DNA from: CAYHPY01 sp964358485
Lineage (GTDB): Bacteria; Elusimicrobiota; Elusimicrobia; UBA1565; UBA9628
NCBI GenBank assembly: GCA_964358485.1
Contig: CAYHPY010000024.1
Location: 1-42,932, forward strand
Reading direction: 5' to 3'
DNA length: 42,932 bases
Position numbers and translations under genes: made by a program. The notes under the pieces were generated by a model. The model was not told the DNA's origin and did not search any database. It worked only from the letters and a program-made list of their open reading frames with translations. Position 1 is the first letter of the stretch. Each line of letters begins with the position of its first letter. Positions 15,520 to 24,329 of the stretch are shown here, piece by piece.

Positions 15520-16884
15520 ATGAAAGTCCCCGAAGAACCCCCCGATTACAAAGAAATAGTCTTTAAAGATCCAGCAAAATTTTTTAAATCGCTGGATCTC
15601 CCCGGCGCCCAGGAATTGCTCCAAAGGACCATGCGCCACTACCCCTATTGGGATAAACTCAAATATTGGCCAATGCCGCCCGGAATTTCGCCCGAATATG
15701 CCTGGGCGTTTAGAGAGTGGACATCGCAAGCAAAGCGGACACGCCTCCCACTGATGGATACGTCCAAGAAGTTATTTTCCTACTGGCTTCCCGATTCCAC
15801 GCAAGAATGGCTGCATCGCATTGATCGAAACGCGCCGGGACAACTCCTGATTGAGGAAGGCGCCCCCTCCGCGCATGCGCGCGACCGCTACATCGCAAGC
15901 TCCTTGATGGAAGAGGCGATCGCTTCGAGCCAGATCGAAGGGGCGGCAACCACGCGCAGGGTCGCCAAGGAAATGCTTCGCAGCGGGCGCGAGCCCGCGA
16001 ATAAGTCGGAAAAAATGATCCTCAACAATTACCGGGCGATCGAACGACTGCGGAATTTCAAGGACGCGCCGCTGACGATCGAGATGCTTCACGAGCTGCA
16101 TTCGATTCTAACCGAAGGAACTCTTGACGAACCGGGCGCTGCGGGAAGGCTTCGGCAAAGCCCGCAGGATGACGACATTCATGTCTACGCGAGCGGTTCA
16201 GAGCCGACCGTCCTCCATGTTCCCCCGAAGGGCGCGGAGTTGCCCGAACGGCTGAAAATTTTTCTCGAATTCGCCAATGACGCACACCCCGGGCCGTTCA
16301 TTCACCCGGTCATCAAGGCCATCCTGCTTCATTTTTGGATCGGATATGACCACCCCTATGTTGATGGGAACGGCCGCGTCGCGCGCGCGGTTTTTTACTG
16401 GTACCTGCTGAAGAAAGGTTACTGGCTTTTCGAATACGTTTCCCTTTCCCGAATGGTCCTTCGCGCTTCCGGCCAATACTATCGAGCCTATCTCTATTCG
16501 GAACGAGGAGATAATGACGCCACCTATTTCCTTATGTTCAATCTCAAAGCCATCCAGCTCGCCATCGAGGACGTGCAGAAATATATCGCGCACAAGCAGG
16601 CGGAAATCCGTCAATCCGTCGCTCTTCTGCGGAAGGTTCCGGATATAAACGGAAGGCAACGAGAACTGCTGTCAAACGCGCTTAAGAAGCCGGATCGAAT
16701 ATATACGATTTACGGCCATCAACAAGTCCAACAAATCTCCTATCAGACGGCGAGAAACGACTTATTTGGATTGGCGGACAAAAAATTTCTATCGGTTTCA
16801 AAATCCGGAAAAACCTTCCAATTCCTGCCGGTGGAAAAACTTCCGCAAATGCTGAAGGCGAACGATTCGCCCGAGATGGGCTAG
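15520..16884 (+). CDS. Fic family protein (putative AMP transferase)
   Basis: 454-aa Fic protein that should transfer AMP from ATP to target hydroxyl groups. The active motif is HPYVDGNGRVAR (278-289) with catalytic His278. An N-terminal class II inhibitory motif SSQIEG (136-141) supplies the Glu that keeps the enzyme off until relieved. The flap region lies before it and a C-terminal winged-helix-like part (about 385-450, HQQVQQISYQTARNDLFGL) could bind DNA, as in many stand-alone Fic proteins. The gene is AT-richer than its neighbours and isolated by convergent/unrelated genes, suggesting acquisition. No partner antitoxin gene is adjacent, in line with built-in inhibition. Confidence 0.92.
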   Translation: MKVPEEPPDYKEIVFKDPAKFFKSLDLPGAQELLQRTMRHYPYWDKLKYWPMPPGISPEYAWAFREWTSQAKRTRLPLMDTSKKLFSYWLPDSTQEWLHRIDRNAPGQLLIEEGAPSAHARDRYIASSLMEEAIASSQIEGAATTRRVAKEMLRSGREPANKSEKMILNNYRAIERLRNFKDAPLTIEMLHELHSILTEGTLDEPGAAGRLRQSPQDDDIHVYASGSEPTVLHVPPKGAELPERLKIFLEFANDAHPGPFIHPVIKAILLHFWIGYDHPYVDGNGRVARAVFYWYLLKKGYWLFEYVSLSRMVLRASGQYYRAYLYSERGDNDATYFLMFNLKAIQLAIEDVQKYIAHKQAEIRQSVALLRKVPDINGRQRELLSNALKKPDRIYTIYGHQQVQQISYQTARNDLFGLADKKFLSVSKSGKTFQFLPVEKLPQMLKANDSPEMG

Positions 16885-16909
16885 GAACAGCCTAGGCGGC
16901 GGCGAGAGG

Positions 16910-18373
16910 TCAGTCCTGGGAGATGAAAACGTTCTTGACCTCGCTGTAGAGGTCCATCGCCTTCATCCCCAGCTCGCGCCCCAGGCCCGAGGCCTTGAAG
17001 CCCCCGAACGGCGCCTCCAAATGCACGCTGGAGGCGGAGTTGACGCTGAGAACCCCGGTGCGAATGCCCTTGGCCACGCGCAGGGCGCGGCCGATGTCGC
17101 GGGTCCACAAAGAGCCCGAGAGGCCGTAGGGCGAATCGTTGGCCAAGGCCACGGCTTCCTCCTCGGTTTTGAAGGGCAGCACGCAGAGAACGGGGCCGAA
17201 GATCTCCTCCTGGACGATCCGCATCTTGGGGCGGCAGTCGGAGTACACGGCGGGGTTGATGTAGGCGCCGGCGGCCAGGCCGTTTTTCTTGGGGATCTCG
17301 CCGCCGCAGACCAAGGTGGCCTTCTCCTGGCGGCCCAGCTCGATGTATTTGGCCACGGAATCGCGCTGTTTGATGGAGATCATCGGCCCGATCTCGGTGG
17401 CCTTGTCCATGGGGTCGCCCACCTTCAGGGCCTTGGTGCGGGCGGCGAACTTCTCCAGGAACTTGTCGTAGACCTTGTAGTGCACGATCGCCCGGGAGCG
17501 CGCGCAGCAATCCTGGCCGGCGTTGGAGAACACCGAAAAGACGGACTTTTCGACGCAGAAATCGAGATCCGCGTCGTCGAAAACCACATTCGCGGATTTT
17601 CCCCCCAGCTCCAGGGAGACGCGCTTGATGGTGGCCGCTCCCGCCCGCTGGATGCGGGCGCCCGTGCCGGTCTCGCCGGTGAAGGAGATCTTGGCGATCT
17701 TGGGATGGGCGGCCAGACCCTCGCCCACCACGCCGCCGGGGCCGGGGACCACGTTGATGACGCCCTCGGGAATGCCGGCCTCGGCGCAGAGCTCGGCCAA
17801 GCGCAGGGCCGAGAGCGGCGTGTAGCTGGCGGGCTTGATGACCACGGTGTTGCCGCAGGCCAAGGCCGGGGCCAGCTTCCAGGTCGTGATCGTCATGGGG
17901 TAGTTCCACGGAACGATCAGCCCGCAGACGCCGACGGGTTCGCGCAGGGTGAAATCCAGGCCCCGGGCGCCCACGGGAATGGTTTCGCCGAAAAACTTGC
18001 CGATGGCCCCGGCGTAATACTCCAAAGTGTCGGCGACCCCCGCCGCCTCGTCGCGCGAGTCGGCCATGGGCTTGCCGGTGTTGCGGGTTTCCAGCAGGGC
18101 CAGCTCCTCTTGCGCCTCGCGGACCCGGGCCGCGGCCTTAAACATCAAGCGCGCCCGCTCGCGCGGGGAGAGCTTGCCCCAGGGGCCCGAAAGGGCCGCC
18201 TCGGCGGCGTCGACCGCCGCGTCCAGATCATCGGCGCCGCCCTCGGACACCAGGGCGATGGTTTCGCCGTCGGCCGGGTTGACGACCGGGAAGGTCTTGC
18301 CGGAGCGGGCTTTCTCCTTGCGGCCTCCGATCCAAAGGGGGGCGCTTTGCGGCGCGGCGGCGGTTTTCGTCAT
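16910..18373 (-). CDS. Aldehyde dehydrogenase (NAD(P)-dependent)
   Basis: 487-aa aldehyde dehydrogenase. PWNYPM near residues 155-160 and FTGETGTG (231-238) bind the cofactor; the general base is Glu255 in VSLELGGKS; the catalytic cysteine is Cys289 in NAGQDCCARS. The sequence style (GKPMADSRDEAAGVADTLEYYAG) is that of the betaine-aldehyde/gamma-aminobutyraldehyde group. It is the downstream partner of an SDR gene, 12 bases apart. With polyamine genes across the divergent region, oxidation of an amino-aldehyde is a reasonable guess, but substrate is inferred only. Confidence 0.92.
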   Translation of the reverse strand: MTKTAAAPQSAPLWIGGRKEKARSGKTFPVVNPADGETIALVSEGGADDLDAAVDAAEAALSGPWGKLSPRERARLMFKAAARVREAQEELALLETRNTGKPMADSRDEAAGVADTLEYYAGAIGKFFGETIPVGARGLDFTLREPVGVCGLIVPWNYPMTITTWKLAPALACGNTVVIKPASYTPLSALRLAELCAEAGIPEGVINVVPGPGGVVGEGLAAHPKIAKISFTGETGTGARIQRAGAATIKRVSLELGGKSANVVFDDADLDFCVEKSVFSVFSNAGQDCCARSRAIVHYKVYDKFLEKFAARTKALKVGDPMDKATEIGPMISIKQRDSVAKYIELGRQEKATLVCGGEIPKKNGLAAGAYINPAVYSDCRPKMRIVQEEIFGPVLCVLPFKTEEEAVALANDSPYGLSGSLWTRDIGRALRVAKGIRTGVLSVNSASSVHLEAPFGGFKASGLGRELGMKAMDLYSEVKNVFISQD

Positions 18374-18385
18374 CGAGGTGACCTC

Positions 18386-19153
18386 TTAGAAATAATTGGA
18401 CGTGATCCCGCCGTCAGCGACGATCGCGGCGCCGTTGGTCCAGCTCGATTCGTCCGAAGCCAGATAAAGCGCCAGATTGACGATGTCGGCGGTTTTCCCG
18501 AAGCGGCCCATCGGGATGCGGTTGAGGCGCTTGGCTTTCTCGGCCGGCTCCTTGAGCAGCCACTCCATGAGAAGGGGCGTCTCGATGGGCCCCGGGCAGA
18601 TGGCGTTGGAGCGCACGCCCTTGGGGCCGAACTGGACGGCCAAGGATTTGGTCAGGGCGATCACGGCGCCTTTGGAGGCGGTGTAGGCGTCCTGAGGCAC
18701 CGAACAGCCGACCAGGGCCACGAAGGAGGCGACGTTGATGACCGAGCCCCCGCCGGCCTTGACCAGTTCCGGGATGCCGTGCTTGCAGACGAAAGCCACG
18801 CCCTTGACGTTGACGGCCAGGACCTTGTCCCAGACGGCTTCCTCGGTGTCGGTGACCGAATGGTCGTCGTTGGGAAAGATTCCGGCGTTGTTGTAGAGGA
18901 CGTCCAAACGGCCGAACATCTTAACGGTTTGGGCGACGGCATGACGAACGTCGGATTCCTTGGCGACGTCGCCCGGGAAGATCAGGGATTTTCCCCCCGC
19001 CCCCGCGACCATGGCCTGGGTGGCCTTGAGGCCTTCCTCCCGGACGTCGAGCAGGGCCAACTTCGCCCCCTCCGCGCAGAAGCGCACGGCCGCCTCCCGG
19101 CCCATGCCGGAGCCGGCGCCGGTGATCAGGCAGACCTTATCCTTGAGGCGCAT
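18386..19153 (-). CDS. Short-chain dehydrogenase/reductase (SDR)
   Basis: 255-aa classical SDR. TGAGSGMG near residues 11-18 binds NAD(P), YNNAGIF is the adenine-pocket motif, the catalytic Ser lies in INVASFVALVG, and YTASK (Tyr and Lys) completes the site; CPGPIETPL follows. The Asp after beta-2 (LALLDVREEG) suggests preference for NAD. Located 12 bases upstream of the aldehyde dehydrogenase gene and 9 bases downstream of a small gene, so probably one transcript oxidising an alcohol via aldehyde to acid. The substrate is unknown. Confidence 0.92.
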   Translation of the reverse strand: MRLKDKVCLITGAGSGMGREAAVRFCAEGAKLALLDVREEGLKATQAMVAGAGGKSLIFPGDVAKESDVRHAVAQTVKMFGRLDVLYNNAGIFPNDDHSVTDTEEAVWDKVLAVNVKGVAFVCKHGIPELVKAGGGSVINVASFVALVGCSVPQDAYTASKGAVIALTKSLAVQFGPKGVRSNAICPGPIETPLLMEWLLKEPAEKAKRLNRIPMGRFGKTADIVNLALYLASDESSWTNGAAIVADGGITSNYF

Positions 19154-19162
19154 TCGGATTTC

Positions 19163-19468
19163 CTAGAGAACGATGAGTCCCGCAGCCTCAACGGCGGTCT
19201 GCAGGCCGCTTTGCTCGAGGTCGGTGCCGCCCGCGCCGTGGTGGGTCATGACGGTCACCCCGCGCACGACCCGGGACCGGCCCTGCAGGCGTCCGACCAA
19301 TGCCGCGATGTCCTTGGCCGCCATAGTCGCGTTGGTCACGTTGCCGCCGGCGAACCACTTGATCCGGCTGGTGCCCATCTTCTTGCTGGGCAAAAGCTTC
19401 AAGGTGAGCGTCGTCTCGGTGACGAAAAGGTCACCCACTTCCTGCTGCGTCTCTCGTTTTCCGGCCAT
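19163..19468 (-). CDS. Small protein of unknown function
   Basis: 101 aa, with a strong ribosome-binding site (GGAGG) seven or so bases before ATG at 19468. Soluble, no signal peptide, mixed alpha/beta pattern (TLTLKLLPSKKMGTSRIKWF then IAALVGRLQGRSRVVRGVTV). GAGGTDLEQSGL near the C terminus is Gly-rich. It heads the SDR-aldehyde dehydrogenase transcript. I do not recognise a family. Confidence 0.6.
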   Translation of the reverse strand: MAGKRETQQEVGDLFVTETTLTLKLLPSKKMGTSRIKWFAGGNVTNATMAAKDIAALVGRLQGRSRVVRGVTVMTHHGAGGTDLEQSGLQTAVEAAGLIVL

Positions 19469-19511
19469 GCTGGCCTCCTTCTCGGCCCTACGATCCTATC
19501 ATACCTGCTTT

Positions 19512-20615
19512 TTAGGGCGCAAACGCGGGTTGGAGGATCCAGCCCCGATCCCGGGCGATCCGGCCCAGGGCTTCGTCCCCCCGGTCCAACACCACGCGAA
19601 GCCCCGCGCCGAAGGCCAACAGCTCGATGTCCGCGGCCGCGGCCCCGATTACGAAAACCGGCGGGCGTCCAAGCGCGGAAGAAACCGTCGAAGCCTTCCC
19701 CCCCCGAAACGGAAAGGGGTCCAGGACGTCCCCGGTGGCCTTGAGGGTCTGGGAACTGAAATCGACTTGAGCCCCCATCGTGCGCTCACCCGGAAGGCCG
19801 AATTCTTCGGACACCGCGGCGGCGAATTCCCGAGGCTCGTCGCCCAAAAGCCAGACCTCGAAACCGTGCGCGGATAGTTTTTGAACCAGGTCCCCCATTT
19901 CCGGAACGACCCGCAGGCCGGTCCGGATCGCCACGGGGTCCTTGTCCCCGGGACGCGCCTCGACCAGTTCCGGCCCGAAGGCGCCCCCGATCTCCTCCTT
20001 AATAAGGGTTTTGGCCAAAGAGGCAAGCTCCTCGCGGGTGAATCCCCGAAGCAGGCGCGAGAGCCACATCCGGCATTCCTTGCGGCCCTGCCGGGCGCAC
20101 ATGTCCCGGTAGGCCTTAAGAAATCCTTTCCGGTATTGTCGGTACGAGCCCTGCTCCCGCCAAACCGAGACCGGAAGCGGGAAGAAATTTTCGTAGGCCG
20201 CCCGGACCGGAATTCTTCCATGGATGATCGGAAAAATCCGCCAAAATTCATCGTCAAATTTAAAATCGGCCCGCTCCACCATTTTGCGAAGGACGGCTTC
20301 GCCCAGATCATGCTCTAGCCCGCAATCACTCAGCACGATCACCGCGGCCGGGGGAGATTTCGCGTCATAGGCCGCCGAGCCGATTCCCTTTTCGCGGATG
20401 AACGCGTCAATGGCCCCTAGAACCTCCGGCGACCAGCGGCCGGCGGCCAGGATCGGCGGCGGCGGCTTGGGGGCCGAGGCAGCCGCGGTCGGCGTCGCCG
20501 CGGGGGCCGCGCGGCGGGCGCGCCTGTAATTGCGGCGGCGCGGAGCGGCGGCGGATTCGAAGGCCGCGCAAAAAACAAGGGCGGCAACGGAAAAAATAAA
20601 AAATAATTTCTTCAT
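19512..20615 (-). CDS. Exported HAD-like protein with degenerate catalytic motifs
   Basis: 367 aa from ATG 20615, which starts a clear signal peptide (MKKLFFIFSVAALVFCAAFE); the frame is open eight codons further up. A basic Arg/Ala/Pro linker is followed by a fold resembling phosphoserine-phosphatase-like HAD proteins: VIVLSDCGLEHDLGEAV (motif I), EMGDLVQKLSAHGFEVWLLG (motif II region), FRGGKAST (motif III Lys) and VFVIGAAAADIELLAFGAG (motif IV). The usual DxDGT reads DCGLE and the usual GDSxxD reads GAAAAD, so the second Asp and other metal ligands are missing. It may be a non-catalytic secreted relative. Confidence 0.65.
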   Translation of the reverse strand: MKKLFFIFSVAALVFCAAFESAAAPRRRNYRRARRAAPAATPTAAASAPKPPPPILAAGRWSPEVLGAIDAFIREKGIGSAAYDAKSPPAAVIVLSDCGLEHDLGEAVLRKMVERADFKFDDEFWRIFPIIHGRIPVRAAYENFFPLPVSVWREQGSYRQYRKGFLKAYRDMCARQGRKECRMWLSRLLRGFTREELASLAKTLIKEEIGGAFGPELVEARPGDKDPVAIRTGLRVVPEMGDLVQKLSAHGFEVWLLGDEPREFAAAVSEEFGLPGERTMGAQVDFSSQTLKATGDVLDPFPFRGGKASTVSSALGRPPVFVIGAAAADIELLAFGAGLRVVLDRGDEALGRIARDRGWILQPAFAP

Positions 20616-20647
20616 TTCGCCGATTTCAATGCAAAACACCGTCGTAA

Positions 20648-20656
20648 TGTTATAAA
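20648..20656 (+). promoter_or_regulatory. Extended -10 promoter element for the speY operon
   Basis: TGTTATAAA matches the TGn-TATAAT extended -10 form. No good -35 is visible at the right distance, as is allowed for this class. Transcription from here would give a leader of roughly 60 bases containing the hairpin at 20683-20708. Confidence 0.4.
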
Positions 20657-20682
20657 ATATTCACTTCGCGAACAGTTGATGC

Positions 20683-20708
20683 TCACGCCGGCCTACGGGC
20701 CGGCGTGA
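20683..20708 (+). repeat. 11-bp hairpin in the 5' leader of the speY operon
   Basis: TCACGCCGGCC (20683-20693), loop TACG, GGCCGGCGTGA (20698-20708). The stem is perfect, GC-rich and ends 16 bases before the speY ATG, just upstream of the GGGGTG ribosome-binding site. No T-run follows, so it is not a plain terminator; translation control or mRNA stabilisation are possible. Confidence 0.6.
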
Positions 20709-20724
20709 AATTTGGGGTGACAAC

Positions 20725-21783
20725 ATGCAGAACGGAAAGAAGTCGGCCTTGCTGAAGGATACGGTTGAGCATTTCGACATCACCAAGCACGACACGGTCT
20801 CCATGGTCGAGGCGATGTCCAAAATGGCCTTCAGCGCCCGTGATTTGGCGCGCGCCAGCGACATCTACGACAAGATGATCGCCGACAAGGACTGCGCGAT
20901 CTTCCTCTGCCTGGCGGGCTCGCTGATCTCGGCGGGGCTCAAGAAAGTCGTTCTGGACATGGTCTCCAATAACATGGTCGACGGCATCATCTCCACGGGC
21001 GCCAACATCGTGGACCAGGATTTCTTCGAGGCCCTGGGCTTTAAGCACTACCGCGGCACCAAGTGGGTCGACGACCACGCCCTGCGCGACAACCGCGTGG
21101 ACCGGATCTACGACACCTTCATCGACGAAGACGAACTCGGCCAGTGCGACAACACGATCTCCGACATCGCCGGGACCCTCAAGCCCCGCCCTTACTCCTC
21201 CCGCGAATTCGTCGAGGAAATGGGCAAATACCTGGTCAAAAACGCCAAGAACAAGGATTCCATCGTCCTGGCCTCCTACAAAAAGGGCGTTCCGATCTTC
21301 ATCCCGGCCTTCTCCGACTGCTCGGCGGGATTCGGCCTGCTGCACCACCAGTGGCACAACCCCGACGAGCACGTCACCATAGACTCCGCCAAGGACTTCC
21401 GGGAGCTCGTGCGCCTCAAGCTCGCCTCCAAGGAGACCGGTCTGCTCATGATCGGCGGAGGCGTTCCCAAGAACTTCGCCCAAGACATGACCGTCGGCCC
21501 TGAGATGCTCGGCCTGGACACCCGCATGCACCGCTACGCCGTTCAGATCACCGTGGCCGACGAGCGCGACGGCGCCCTCTCCGGCTCGACCTTGCGCGAG
21601 GCCTGCTCCTGGGGCAAGGTGGACACCGTCTACGAACAGATGGTGTACTCCGAGGCCAGCATGTCCTTCCCCATTCTGGCGGCCTACGCCTACCACAAGG
21701 GGAACTGGAAGACCCGCAAGGCCCGCAAGCTCAACGCCATCCTCAACGACGAAACCGCCAAGGTTCCGGCGGCGCTGAGGTAA
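20725..21783 (+). CDS. speY: Deoxyhypusine synthase-like protein (probable homospermidine synthase)
   Basis: 352-aa bacterial member of the deoxyhypusine synthase family. The catalytic lysine region is IGGGVPKNFAQD with Lys249, and the NAD/substrate region reads ADERDGALSGSTLREACSWGK; STGANIVDQDF near residue 90 is also typical. Bacteria lack hypusinated eIF5A, and a cyanobacterial homologue (SpeY) is needed for homospermidine synthesis from putrescine. The agmatinase-like gene 22 bases downstream would supply putrescine, which supports that role. Homospermidine versus another aminobutyl-transfer product cannot be told from sequence. Confidence 0.85.
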   Translation: MQNGKKSALLKDTVEHFDITKHDTVSMVEAMSKMAFSARDLARASDIYDKMIADKDCAIFLCLAGSLISAGLKKVVLDMVSNNMVDGIISTGANIVDQDFFEALGFKHYRGTKWVDDHALRDNRVDRIYDTFIDEDELGQCDNTISDIAGTLKPRPYSSREFVEEMGKYLVKNAKNKDSIVLASYKKGVPIFIPAFSDCSAGFGLLHHQWHNPDEHVTIDSAKDFRELVRLKLASKETGLLMIGGGVPKNFAQDMTVGPEMLGLDTRMHRYAVQITVADERDGALSGSTLREACSWGKVDTVYEQMVYSEASMSFPILAAYAYHKGNWKTRKARKLNAILNDETAKVPAALR

Positions 21784-21805
21784 TCGTCCGGGCCGGGGGA
21801 GCCAG

Positions 21806-22723
21806 ATGAAACGGCCCGCGCGCCCCCTGCCCTGCGCCGAAGAGGCGGTCGACGGCCAGTTCATGGGCGTCCGGGCGTCCGAGAAGGACGCCCGTTTTCT
21901 GGTCTGGCCCCTGCCGTACGAGAAGACGACCTCCTATAAAAAGGGGACGCGCCGGGGGCCCGAAGCCCTGATCGACGGTTCCTGGGGCGTGGAGCTTTGG
22001 GACGAGGAGCTCGACCGCCAAACTTATCTGGCCGGCATCCACACCTTGCCGGCGCCCTCGATGCCGGACCGCGAGCCCGCCGAGAAAATCTTCCCCCGCC
22101 TGGAACGCGAGGCCGCGCGCCTGGCGGCCATGACCGGCAAAACGGTCTTCTCCATCGGCGGCGAGCACTCCCTCTCCCAGGCCGTCATCCCTCCTTTCAT
22201 CCGCCGCCACCCCGGACTCTCGATCCTGCATTTCGACGCGCACGCCGACCTGCGCCCGACCTACGACGGCAGCCCCCACAACCACGCCTGCGCGATGTAT
22301 CCCATCTCCAAGCTGGCGAAAATCGTCCAAGTGGGCATCCGCTCCATCGCCGAGGAGGAGGCGCACCTGGTCGACGCGGGGAAAGTCGTCACCTATCCCA
22401 TTTTCGAGAACCGCGACATGAAGCGCCTGATCCCCAAGGTTCTCAAGCACTTGGGTCCCAAGGTCTACATCTCCATCGACCTGGACGGGTTCGACCCGGC
22501 GGTCATCCCCGGGGTGGGCACGCCCCAACCCGGCGGCTACGGGTGGTTTGAGACCATCGATCTCCTGCGCACGGTCATCGCCGCCAGGACCGTCGTGGGG
22601 GTCGACATCATGGAGCTTTGCCCCCTCAAGGACACGGTGACCTCGGAACTGGCCGCGGCCAAGCTCGTCTATAAAATGATGGGCTTTCTTTTGGAAAAGG
22701 ACGCGCGCTCCGGCCGCCGCTAG
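21806..22723 (+). CDS. speB: Agmatinase-like ureohydrolase
   Basis: 305-aa arginase/agmatinase family enzyme. All manganese-ligand motifs are intact: GGEHS (118-122), DAHAD (144-148) and DLDGFDP (225-231). The spacing and YEKTTSYKKGTRRGPEAL at the N terminus are typical of the SpeB branch, which hydrolyses agmatine to putrescine and urea. It lies between speY and the deacetylase-like gene and shares one base with the latter (TAG/GTG). Guanidinobutyrase or other ureohydrolase activity is possible, but the polyamine context favours agmatinase. No arginine decarboxylase gene is in the window. Confidence 0.88.
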   Translation: MKRPARPLPCAEEAVDGQFMGVRASEKDARFLVWPLPYEKTTSYKKGTRRGPEALIDGSWGVELWDEELDRQTYLAGIHTLPAPSMPDREPAEKIFPRLEREAARLAAMTGKTVFSIGGEHSLSQAVIPPFIRRHPGLSILHFDAHADLRPTYDGSPHNHACAMYPISKLAKIVQVGIRSIAEEEAHLVDAGKVVTYPIFENRDMKRLIPKVLKHLGPKVYISIDLDGFDPAVIPGVGTPQPGGYGWFETIDLLRTVIAARTVVGVDIMELCPLKDTVTSELAAAKLVYKMMGFLLEKDARSGRR

Positions 22724-23583
22724 TGCCCTGCCCCGTCTTCAGCGACCCGGCCGTCGCCGCCTACCGCTGGCCGGGCCATCCCGAGGCGCCCGAACGGGTG
22801 GTCAAGTCCCGGGAGCGCCTGCTGGCGGCCGGACACGCGGTGGGACTTCCGCCGACTCCCGCCGAGGAAAAAGACGTTCTGCTCCTTCACACCCCGCGCC
22901 ACGCCGCTTCCGTGAAAACCGGGGACTACGAAGACCCGGACACCCCCCACCAGCCCGGAATGGACAAAATCGCCCTGATCAGCCTTTCGGGCGCGCTTTG
23001 CGCGGCCGACTCCGCGGCGGCGGGAACGCCGGCGTTCTCCCTGATGCGGCCGCCCGGCCACCACGCCGGGCGCGAGCGGGTGGCGGGGTTTTGCTATTTC
23101 AACAACCTTGCTCTCGCCTGCGAGCGCCTCCTGAAAAAAGGCGCGGCACGGCGCATTGCCATCCTGGACATCGACGTCCATCATGGCGACGGCACCCAGG
23201 CCCTGCTCCAGGGCCGCGAGGGGATTCACTTTACTTCCCTGCACCAGGCGCCGCTGTATCCGGGGACGGGGCTTGAGTCCAAGGACAATTGCTTCAACTA
23301 TCCGCTGCCCCCGCTGACGGGGGAAACGGCATACCTGAAAACATTTGAAACGGCCCTGGGGAAAGCTTTGGATTTCAAACCGGAAATCCTGGCGATCTCG
23401 GCCGGGTTTGATACCTACAAAGAATGCGCCATCGCCCAACTAAAACTGGAAAAGAAAACTTACCGCCGCCTCGGAGGAATGCTCGCGGAAACAAATCTTC
23501 CCCGCTTCGCGGTACTGGAAGGCGGCTACACCGATGCCATGCCCCTATTGATCGAGAATTTCCTGGAAGGCTTCTTCGCGTGA
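22723..23583 (+). CDS. Histone deacetylase / acetylpolyamine amidohydrolase family enzyme
   Basis: 286-aa zinc hydrolase of the HDAC superfamily. The motifs are RPPGHHA (109-115, catalytic His pair), GFCYFNN (122-128), DIDVHHGDGT (149-158, zinc ligands Asp151 and His153) and ISAGFD. The GTG start at 22723 shares its G with the stop of speB. In bacteria this superfamily includes acetylpolyamine amidohydrolases; being third in a speY-speB operon makes acetyl-polyamine the likeliest substrate, though acetoin-utilisation-type or protein deacetylation cannot be excluded. Confidence 0.85.
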   Translation: MPCPVFSDPAVAAYRWPGHPEAPERVVKSRERLLAAGHAVGLPPTPAEEKDVLLLHTPRHAASVKTGDYEDPDTPHQPGMDKIALISLSGALCAADSAAAGTPAFSLMRPPGHHAGRERVAGFCYFNNLALACERLLKKGAARRIAILDIDVHHGDGTQALLQGREGIHFTSLHQAPLYPGTGLESKDNCFNYPLPPLTGETAYLKTFETALGKALDFKPEILAISAGFDTYKECAIAQLKLEKKTYRRLGGMLAETNLPRFAVLEGGYTDAMPLLIENFLEGFFA

Positions 23584-24239
23584 GCCTGCAAGCGGTTTTT
23601 TTGGACATGGACGGAGTCATCGTCGACAGCGAGCTTCAATTCAAGCGCCTGGAGGGGCCGCTGTTCCGGCGCCTGATGCCCGATTGGCGCGACGAATACC
23701 ACAAGCGCATCGTGGGCATGGGGGTGGGAGACCTCCACGGCTACCTGGCCCGGGAACATGGGCTTAAAACCGGCCGGCATGAATTCCTTCAACTCTGCCG
23801 GGAGCTGGCGGGGCAGGTCTACAACAGCCATGTCTCCCTGGCCGAGGGCCTGACCGAATTTTTGGATGAGCTGGCCCTCCACAAGATTCCGGCCGGGGTG
23901 GCCTCGTCCTCGCCCAAGGAAGGGATCCGGATGGTCCTGCGCCGCTTCGGGCTGGAAGGGCGTTTTGCCGTCGTTTCCAGCGCCGACGACACCGGGGTGA
24001 GCAAGCCCGATCCAGCCATCTACATATTGGCGGCAAAACTGGCGGGGGCCGACCCGAAAAACTGCGTCGCGGTGGAAGACTCCGAGACCGGCCTTCGCTC
24101 GGCCCTGGCCGCCGGTATGCACTGCCTGGCCTACCGGAACGGCTTCAACGACGAGCAAGATCTTTCCTTGGCCCACGGCGAAATCCGGGGCTTCAAGGAA
24201 CTCGGCGTCGCCCGCCTCTCCCGCCTAGTCTCCCGATAA
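23580..24239 (+). CDS. HAD-IA family phosphatase / phosphoglucomutase-like
   Basis: 219-aa HAD hydrolase. FLDMDGVIVDSE is motif I (nucleophile Asp and acid/base Asp) followed by a helical cap, ASSSPKEGI is motif II, SKPDPAIY supplies the motif III Lys, and VAVEDSETGLRSALAAGM is motif IV. The group includes beta-phosphoglucomutase, phosphoglycolate phosphatase and sugar-phosphatases. The GTG start overlaps the previous TGA as GTGA, placing it in the speY operon, but its substrate is not evident. Confidence 0.85.
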   Translation: MSLQAVFLDMDGVIVDSELQFKRLEGPLFRRLMPDWRDEYHKRIVGMGVGDLHGYLAREHGLKTGRHEFLQLCRELAGQVYNSHVSLAEGLTEFLDELALHKIPAGVASSSPKEGIRMVLRRFGLEGRFAVVSSADDTGVSKPDPAIYILAAKLAGADPKNCVAVEDSETGLRSALAAGMHCLAYRNGFNDEQDLSLAHGEIRGFKELGVARLSRLVSR

Positions 24240-24329
24240 ACGCCTGAATAGGTGCCTGGCATTCATATTCTTCAAATTCTTTGGCCGACTCGTTGCAAGA
24301 GCTTCCTCCGCAGACACCAGGAGGATTTT

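Noticed and set aside
17021..19744. 907-codon plus-strand frame
   Set aside because: Lies opposite aldehyde dehydrogenase, SDR and HAD genes and has Gly/His/Asp-rich antisense composition; caused by GC-rich third codon positions.
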